This document shows positions 56,700 through 64,000 of a stretch of 64,000 nucleotides of DNA, in pieces. Origin of the DNA: Hirsutella rhossiliensis. Lineage: Eukaryota > Ascomycota > Sordariomycetes > Hypocreales > Ophiocordycipitaceae. Below the pieces are notes generated by a model that worked only from the letters and a program-made list of their open reading frames with translations, made no database searches and was not told the DNA's origin. Location: the NCBI RefSeq assembly GCF_020360975.1, contig NW_025408677.1:930001-994000 (forward strand), written 5' to 3'. Every line of letters begins with the position of its first letter. Within the stretch, counting starts at the first letter, position 1. The translations under genes and the position numbers were made by a program.

Positions 56700-59600
56700 T
56701 AAGGTAAGTAAAGGGCGCCTTAAGCGCGATAGAGGGTATAGTAATTAAGGGCATTATATAGCTAGCTATAAAGGTCGACGGTTACTATAAGCTTATCGTA
56801 GCCTATATAATCCCTTAACTAGAGTTTCCCTTAATCCTCGGGAAACCCTAGTTATTATATATAGAGTTATACTCGGTTTTATACTAAAAGAAGCTATAGT
56901 TTAGGCCTATATAACGGTAGGTCCGCTACGATAATAGTTCTATAAGTATAGGACTAAGCGTATAAGCTTTATACTTAGCCTAAGAAGTCCTTGCCTCTAT
57001 CTTCGTAGGAACTATATAATAGGTAGAGTAGGAGGAAGGCTAGGTAGCGGCTAATATAGCGGTCTATATAGTTAGCTTAGCGGATATCGATAAGGCCCTC
57101 TAAATAAAGAAGCTAAAGTCGCCCTCTAAGCTATAGTAGTAGATACTAAAGCGCTTTTATAACCTCCTACTACTATTTAAGTCCTAGGAAGTAAATAAGC
57201 TTAACCTATATAAGCCTAGGGTAGACTATAGGATTATACTCTATATTAATAAGAAAGGGTAGGAACTACCTATACTATTTAGACCGCTATATAATATATT
57301 ATATACGGAGCTACTAATACTAAAGAAGTCGCTAAGGGACCTCTTAGATAAGGGTTTTATTTAAGTAAGTAGCTCTTAAGTAAGAGCGCCGGTCCTATTT
57401 ATATATAAACTAAGGGGCGGGATATAGTTTTATTACGACTATATAGCTCTAAACGTAATTACGAGGCCGGACTACTACCCCTTACCCTTAATCTTAGATA
57501 TACTCTATAACCTCTTAAAGGCAAAGTAGTTTATAAAGCTAGATATAAAATAAGCGTTCTATAAGGTATAGATCTTAAAAGGTAATAAGTAAAAGATAGC
57601 GTTTTATATACGCTATAGCTTATTTAAGTAGCTTATAACGCCTTTTAGCTTCTTAAGAGCGCCCGCTACCTTTTAGCGTTATATTAATAATATACTTCGC
57701 GACTTTCTTAATAGGTTCGCCTTTATATATATAGATAATATCCTTATCTATATAAGTAGCTCTTAGAAGGACTATATATAGAAAGTAAAAAGGGTCTTAA
57801 AGCGCCTTTAACTTTATAAGCTCTACCTTAACCTAAATAAGTATAAATTTAGGGTTAAGAGGGTTAAGTACTTAGGCTTTATTATTTATATAAGCGTAGG
57901 TATATAGGTAGATCCTATAAAGATCTAAGTAATCTAGGACTAAGCGGCCCTAACTATATAGATAGGCGTATAGAGCTTCCTTAGGTTCGCGAACTATTAT
58001 AAGATATTTATTAAGGGCTTCTCCTATATTATAATGCCCTTAAATAAGATTACTAGAAAGCGGACCGCTTTTTATTAAGGGCCTATATAAGAAGGAGCGT
58101 TCTATATACTTAAGGACCTATTCTTATAAGCCTTAGTACTACTTTAATAGGACTTTAACTAGTTTACGTTAGTTAAAGTAGACTATAGCGGCTAGGTACT
58201 TAAAGGAATACTTTCTTAAGAAGTAGATAGGCAGAAGTAACTAGTAGCGTTCTACTCCTATAAGCTAACCTTAGTAGAGCGGAATTACGCTATTTACGAT
58301 AAGGAGATATTAGCGATTATTAGCTACCTTAAGCGATAGTAAGCGGAGCTCTAAAGCTATAAAAGCTTTAAGGTTCTTACGGACTATAGGAACCTTAAGT
58401 ACTTTATAACCCGCTAGTACCTCTTAGAGTAGTAAGCCCGCTAAGCGGAGTATCTCTTATACTTTAACTTCTTAATTAAGTACCGCCCTAAGTAGGACTT
58501 TATAGTCCTAGACGCGCTTTCTTAAAGGGATTAAGACCAGCTAATAAGAGTGGATATTAAGGCCTAGGATCTATAGCTTATCTTATAGGAAGCGCTATAG
58601 ACTTATATAGGAGCTTCCTTAGTAGAGGAAGGCGCGGTGCTAGTAGACGAGCTTCCCCCGATACCTTTACTACCGAACGAGCTTCCCTTAGCGCCTTTAC
58701 CTTAGTCCGGTAAGGAGGGATAAACCGGCCTAGGGGCGCGCGCGGCGAGAGTATTCTAAGATAAAGCCCTTTAACGCTTATAGGATAGGATAGCGGCTTT
58801 AGACTATACTTATAAGAGCGTGCGCCGCGCTATAGAGTCTAGCGCTCGACGCTTAGATCTAAAGCTAAAGCTAAAAGTATAGGTAGCTAACTACTATATC
58901 GACCTATAAGAGTATCTACGCTAGCGGGGGAGACTATAGGTACCGGGCGCACCGTATACTATAGAAGCTAAGGAGAAGGATAGACCGCCGGAGCTAAATA
59001 AATAAAACGAGCTTTAGGGGAGGCTAGTCTAGCTTATCTATAACTCTAGCGTTATAGGTTACTTAGGTAAGTAGGGTATAGCGGTAGGCCTTATAAGGGA
59101 CTTTTACTAGCCCCTCTTATAGTACTATATTTATTGCTTCTTTTATAACTATAATATTTATAGCTATATAAAGATTTAAAGGGTATAGCTTAAGGGGCTA
59201 CTTAAGTAGCTTTTAGTACTAGACCGGTTTTATATATATATATAGATAGACTTTATAATAGACCTCTTACTTATAAAAGGCGGTAACCGCTATATATAGG
59301 TAATTAAGGACCGACTTAGTAAATTAATAGTACTAAAGCTAATACTATTTATAAATATAAAAGCTTACGCGGAGCGCTTCCTTTAATACTAGGCCTACTT
59401 ATATAGCTAGCTAGCCTTTATTATAAGTAATAGAGGGTTAAACTAAACTAGCCGCTTTTAGTAATACTTATACTAGCTACTTTAGATTATATAGCTACTT
59501 AATATAGCTTATTACTTATAGACCGATAAGGGACCTAAGAGGGTTAACTAGGAAGCGTAGGTATACCTATAAGTAGTTATAGCCTATAACTAAGTAGACT

Positions 59601-60320
59601 AAGACCGCTAGCTCCCCGATACCTAGCTTACGCTAAATAGTAGACCGTAATCTTTTATTTAGATAGCCCCTTTCTTTATAATATATAGCTTTAAGCCGCT
59701 TTCCTTAATCCTATTTACTACTAATATAGTAGTAGAGTAGTATAGTAGTATATTACTAAAGAGCCGCGCTTCTACGTTTATATAGAAGCTATAAGAAACT
59801 ATAAAATACTACTAATCTATAATAGCCGCGGCGGCGTAGGATTAAAAGTAGTACGCTAATAAGACTAAGGCGCTAGCGGATAGGTTTATAGTAAGAGATA
59901 AAGTATAGCTCGACCTTTATAACTATAGGTTAGTATAACTAAAGAAGAAACTAAACTAGCTATATATAAAGTTTATAGTATAGAGGGTCGTTAGCCTATA
60001 GGTAGTTAAGCTCGATAGTCTCTTAATAAGGGTCTATAATAAGATTAACGTTAACTTCCTTTACTAAGCCTCCTTTAACCTATTACTTAGATAAGAAATA
60101 GTAGATACTTAACCGCTTATAATTAAGGTAAAAAGGGACGACGAATTTAAGGTTAAAGAGATATAGGCTATACGTTAAAGGAAGGTAGGCTAAGGGATAT
60201 ACTAAGAAGTTCTCGTTAAGTAGCGCGGGTACCTTAACCTTATATAGGAACCTATATATAAGTTTATAGGAGCTATAGCCCTTAATAAGTTCGAGACCTT
60301 ATATAGGCTAGTAAACGAGA
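56700..60320 (+). pseudogene. pol: Gypsy-2 pol with chromodomain
   Basis: RT region: LKKSLRDLLDKGFI at about 57312-57360, then APVLF and PDYYPLP. Active site FIYIDNILIY at 57722-57751, where the second Asp became Asn by RIP. Integrase: YI--IKDRLSKL-VLK near 59300 and TDKGPKRVN at 59522-59549 (the TDG-TERVN box). Chromodomain at 60143-60252: EFKVKEI, later YL-corresponding residues and EVLVK-RGY, with TAG or TAA at expected Trp/Gln positions. The frame drifts only rarely, so loss of function is mainly by RIP stops. Confidence 0.8.
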
Positions 60321-60471
60321 ATAATAGACTAGTAGACTACTAGTAGTAGCCTAGGCTAAGACTATAAAATAGGTAAAGTAAAGTAGGTAGTTATAATAAT
60401 ATAGGTATAATAGTATAGGTAGAGATAAAAATAGCGTTTATTTTAAAGCGGAGCTCTTAGACTTCCTAAGC

Positions 60472-61110
60472 TTATTCCTTATTATTACCCTTACCCTTAC
60501 TATTATTATTATTATTGTCCTTATTAGCCTCCTCCTCCTCCTTAGCGGCGGCGGCGGCGCTCTCTAGCGCGCTAAGTCGGCCCTCTAGGCCTATAAGCTA
60601 GTCGGCGGCAGCAGCGGCTCTAAGGGTAAAGGGGCGGCGGCTAGCTCCGGCGGCGGCGGTAAGGGTAATAGTAGCGGCGGCGGCGGGCATAGCTATAAGG
60701 ATCGCCGATAAAGCAATAGGGGCGGTATCCTTAGTACTAAGAAAGTTAATAGTAAAGGTAAGAGAGCGGAGGGGAAAGAACCTACTTAGGGATAAGCCTT
60801 TAGCGCTCTAGGGCGCGGAGGTTATAGTAAGCGGCTATAGCGGCGGTAAGGCGCTTCTTAGTAGCCCCCTAGGCCTACCTATACGCGCTAGCCTTCTAAG
60901 CTAATACTATAGTAAGTAGGATAAGAGGCGCCGCCTTATAAGCGCGGCTAGCACGCGTATACTAGTAATAACTACCGCTATAGCGGCGCTTAACCTAATC
61001 GGCGTAAGGGAGCTCCTATAACGTATACTATATATAGGGGGCCGCGCGAGCGGCTCTAGCTTAGACCTAGCGCTTATACTTTAAAAAGTTAGCGGAAGAC
61101 GTTTATTATA
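60472..61110 (-). pseudogene. Antisense accessory ORF of Gypsy-2 (Cys motif plus low-complexity coiled coil)
   Basis: Runs opposite to gag-pol between the chromodomain and the 3' LTR. The N-terminal frame carries Tyr codons spaced C-x2-C-x3-G-R-x-C at 60938-60970, identical in spacing to the Gypsy-1 antisense ORF. A decayed ELP-x-AD block precedes it and LRALER follows near 60.8 kb. A second frame, 60472-60690, starts ATG and has 72 codons with one RIP-type TAG (60598-60600). It reads MPAAAATITLTAAAGASRR, then LEGRLSALES, five Ala, Lys, four Glu, and an Asn run before TAA. The two frames could be exons: between them (about 60.70-60.78 kb) a GT-rich start, a CTATTAAC branch-like site and TTTCTTAG are visible on the minus strand. 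Function unknown. Confidence 0.5.
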
Positions 61111-61963
61111 CTTGCTTAACTATAGACTTATAAGGGTAGCGGAGATAGAGGTAGGGGCTAAGGGGCTAGGCGTTATAAGTAGCGGTAGGGACGGCGTCGT
61201 TACCTTAAAAGGCAACGTAAGGGTAGCTAGCGTAGCGGAGGTAGTAGCGGCGGCGGTAAGCGCGGTAGTAGGGGCGCGGGTAAGAGTAGTAGTAGCGGCG
61301 GAGCTATCGTCGGCCGTGCCTAGTATAGCGTCGATAAACGACTCCGTACGCTCTAAGAAGGAGGAGGTAAGGGAGGGGGAGGTAGATATATCTATTATAA
61401 AAGTTAGTATTATAGATTATAGCCTCCTACTCTATAAAGTAAGGAACTTACTAGTTAAAGTTATTATTATTACTACTATTATTAAGGCTATTATTACTAC
61501 AATAGCTATTACTATAAGTATATATTAATAGAGCGGCCTATATAGCTAGGAATAAACTAATACCTTAAGTAAAGTAGAACTTACCTATTACTACTACTAC
61601 TATAGTTAAAAAAGAAAGAGAAGGAAGGAAAGAAGGAAGAGGGGGATACCGCTTTATATACCCCTTAGTAAAGGAGGCTACTTAAGGCTAAGGGGATAAG
61701 CAACCTAAGGCTTACGTAGGTCTAGGCCGGCCGCTAGCTACCTAGGGGCGTATATAATAGGTTATACCTTTATTTAAACGGCTAGCTAGCTAATAAGTAT
61801 AGAGCTAGGTTTCGGCTACCTAGGCTAATAGGTATAGGGATAATAGGGCTAGTAGGGCTAGTATAATTAATAGGAAAGGGTAGGGTAAAGCTAGCGGTAT
61901 AGGCTTAATAGTATAGAAGCTATTAATAAGGCAGCGCCGCGCTACGCTTAAGGAAGGGTCTTA
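61111..61963. other. Gypsy-2 3' noncoding or antisense upstream region
   Basis: GC-rich up to about 61400, with GCGGCGG and GTAGTAGTAG-type simple repeats, then ATTATTACT repeats (61460-61520), then ordinary RIP sequence. It may include the promoter and N-terminus of the antisense gene, but I cannot define them. Confidence 0.4.
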
Positions 61964-62151
61964 TATAAGAGTCTTTAACTATTATAAGTTATAGGCTTAG
62001 GCTATAGCCTAAGCTATATAGTTACGTATAAAGGGCCGGATTATATATATATATATATATAGGCTAGCTATATATAAAAGAGCTTTATATAGCTTATTAA
62101 TATTATCCTATAAATAGTACTTATATATACGCCTCTACCTACTTTATAATA
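61964..62151 (+). repeat. 3' LTR of Gypsy-2
   Basis: 188 bp partner of 55129-55314, followed by the TSD GTAGT. Confidence 0.87.
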
Positions 62152-62156
62152 GTAGT

Positions 62157-62790
62157 TTCTTATAAGTAGCCGCGTTTACTTTATACCCTTCTTAGGAGGT
62201 AGAGCGCCGCGACGGCCTTAAGGCTAGCCTAGATAATACTATTATCTATACTATGCTTACCCTTATTATCCCTAACTAAGGTTACTAGCTATGCCCCCCC
62301 TTTCTTTTTATTTTAATATACTTCCTTACTTACCGCCCTACTAACCTTACCCCTTAGCGTCCTATCGCGCTTCTTAGCCTTTAATAGCTAGTTCTTATCT
62401 ATACCTCTTATTATCTCCTTTTATAATATAGTAGCTAGGCCTAGCCTCTACCTCTTACGTTTAAACTTCCTACTTAGTCTTAGGCCTAACTAGCTTTACT
62501 ACTATAGCTTTATTTAGCTTATAACCTATATTGCCCTTAGCCTATTAAATAAGATTCCTTTTAAGGGCTATTACCCTTTTAAGGTCTTTATTATCTTTAC
62601 TATCTTTATTAACCCTTAAGCTATACTATATAAGAAAATCGCTAAAAAGCTTAACTCTTTCTTCCTACTTAGCGTCCCCTTTACTTATACTAGAAAGGTT
62701 ATTAGCCTTCTTAACTACTACGTTATACTTTATCCCTTAAGCTTAGAGCGTAATTATATTTTTATTATCGTCTTAGATAGCTAGACCTTT
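62157..62790 (-). pseudogene. Unrecognised degraded ORF interrupted by Gypsy-2
   Basis: On the minus strand one frame reads DDDEDVITL, then YNVVVKKANNLS, EERVKLFSDFLI, later KLNKAIVVKLVRPKTK and ARPSYYIIKGDNKRY, with only TAA/TAG stops over about 200 codons. The composition is protein-like (charged, heptad-like stretches). It runs into the Gypsy-2 insertion and seems to resume at 55123. I do not know the family. Confidence 0.38.
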
Positions 62791-63232
62791 ATCGATAGGC
62801 CCTTAGCGGCCGCCGCTACCTTAGCTTCCCCCCTTATAACGCCCCTTAAGTACTAGACTTATTACTTTCTTATACTTCTTACCTTTACTAAAAAGAACTA
62901 TTCTCCCTCTTAAGGTACTACTCTTAATATAAATTATTATTATAGAATTACTAGTATTCTATATATTATAGCGTTTATCCCTTTTAAGGATAGCTTTAGC
63001 TTTTAAACCTATTTATTATAAAAGTACTTATCTTTAAACGTTTCTTATAACCTTATTTATATCCTATATATTATACTTTACCCCTTCCTTTTTCTTTACT
63101 AGCTTACTACTATACCTTTTAGCTATATTTAGTAGCGATAAGGGGCCTATAGTTATACCTTAGTAAAAGGCGTCTTATTATAAAAGCTAACTCCGCTTCT
63201 TACTTATTAGTTATTACTTTATATAAAGAATA
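62791..63232. other. RIP-saturated sequence
   Basis: May contain the N-terminal part of the minus-strand relic at 62157-62790. No motif is visible. Confidence 0.4.
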
Positions 63233-64000
63233 TATAAGGGCTTTTACCCTATATAGGCCTAGACTAAGGTCTAGGCTAAGTCTATATATAAGCGGCCTCT
63301 ACGCCTATATAGGCTAGGCCTATACTTCTCTTCCTTTTCCCTCTTATAGATTATTAACCTTCTTTTAACGGACTATACCTAAGCTTATGCCTTTACCTCC
63401 TTTATAATAGTATAATCTACCCTTTATTTTACCCTCTCTATATCCCTATATATAGAATAGCTATTTTTTTAGCTGCCTTTAAAGCTAACGTTTAATTACC
63501 TAGTCTAGTTAAACCGCCCGCGCTAGTATATACGCACGCGAAATATCTATACTCCTATAGTTATAAAATTAAAGCGAACGTAATACTTAGTTCGCCTAGG
63601 TAATTAAGAGCCTCTTATAATAGTAGGGCTCCGTACGACTAAGAGCGGTACTACTATACCTTAGTAAGTTCGACGGCTCCTTTATAGAGCTCGAGCTATA
63701 GTAACTTTATATAAAAGTAAAGCTCCGTACTAATAGCGCTATAATAAGGGATATCCGCGCTTAATTTAACTATCTTTACGCGAGCCTATCCCTATACCTA
63801 TAAAGGTATCTCTTACTATTTACGTATACTAGTATAAATAAACTAGCTAACCTTCTTACGAAGCTCTATACTAATTATAGTAAACTTAATATAGCTAAGT
63901 TAGTAGGCTAAAAGCTTATAACGCTCTATTAAAAGTAAAGTAAAGCTATTCCGGCTTACTTTATATAGTTTAAAGAGGTACTTTATTAAGTAAATATATA
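63233..64000 (+). mobile_element. gag: Gag-only LTR retrotransposon (TR-GAG), copy 2, cut by window end
   Basis: The LTR at 63233-63409 (177 bp) and the following gag region align without interruption to 2591-3360 of copy 1. The gag frame begins around the KFDGS-like block near 63669. The second LTR and TSD lie beyond the window. Confidence 0.85.

Larger units (their letters stand above)
55129..62151 (+). mobile_element. Gypsy-2: chromodomain gypsy LTR retrotransposon, RIP-degraded
   Basis: 7,023 bp with LTRs of 186 bp (55129-55314) and 188 bp (61964-62151) and TSD GTAGT at 55124-55128 and 62152-62156. Order: gag with zinc knuckle (56325-56366), protease, RT (57728-57739), RNase H, integrase, chromodomain (60143-60252). 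A GC-rich antisense ORF region (about 60.47-61.1 kb, possibly to 61.5 kb) and a purine tract (AAGGAAGGG) come before the 3' LTR. RIP is heavy except in the GC-rich antisense region, where GCG/GCC repeats offer few CpA sites. Confidence 0.9.

Noticed and set aside
61112..61528. 138-codon + strand ATG frame, the longest open frame in RIP-mutated DNA
   Set aside because: It is Val/Ala/Ile-rich and built from GTA/GCG simple repeats, with ATT/ATA repeats at the end. It is best explained as the complement of the GC-rich antisense region of Gypsy-2, with no domain of its own.

Overview
This window looks like a transposon graveyard from a filamentous ascomycete (Pezizomycotina). Most of it is TA-rich and almost free of CpA/TpG dinucleotides while CpG survives. 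That is the signature of repeat-induced point mutation (RIP) at CpA. I see no intact host gene, tRNA, rRNA or CRISPR array. Nearly everything that can be classified is a transposable element, and many element ends are fixed by matching target-site duplications (TSDs). Family names used here (Copia-X, -Y, -Z, Gypsy-1, -2, TR-GAG) are working labels, not database names.

Layout. 1-62: end of a Copia-X LTR. 63-2585: unassigned RIP sequence. 2591-4465: a complete 1.9 kb gag-only LTR element (TSD CTATT); a second copy starts at 63233 and leaves the window. About 5.5-36.9 kb is a nested stack. A degraded hAT transposase gene is split by a Copia-X element (22491-35786, TSD TTTAT). That element in turn carries an unmutated Copia-Y copy (23143-29318, TSD CCTAT) and a 787-bp TIR element (30892-31678). 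To the left lies Gypsy-1 (5972-20574, minus strand, TSD TTACC), probably inside the same hAT. Gypsy-1 carries a weakly mutated full-length Copia-X (7654-13938, TSD AATCT) and a solo Copia-X LTR (14442-14917, TSD CTTTT).

36.9-41.9 kb holds degraded sequence with minisatellites, a 79-bp dispersed repeat and one unrecognised coding relic. 41893-47948 is Copia-Z, followed by an inverted truncated LTR and a further truncated LTR. The last is split by the second unmutated Copia-Y copy (48505-54472, TSD ATATT). 55129-62151 is Gypsy-2, a chromodomain gypsy element (TSD GTAGT) that splits an unrecognised minus-strand reading frame.

Main biological points. (1) Both chromodomain gypsy elements carry a convergent antisense reading frame between the end of pol and the 3' LTR. 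In both, the RIP-decayed codons fit the same C-x2-C-x3-G-R-x-C arrangement. This looks like a small zinc-binding/coiled-coil accessory protein carried by retrotransposons. (2) The two Copia-Y copies are nearly identical and free of RIP inside RIP-saturated DNA, so they arrived after, or escaped, the mutation process. Most of their mutual differences are homopolymer-length changes, which suggests consensus sequencing errors behind many of the broken frames. (3) Different RIP depth in nested elements gives a relative insertion history.
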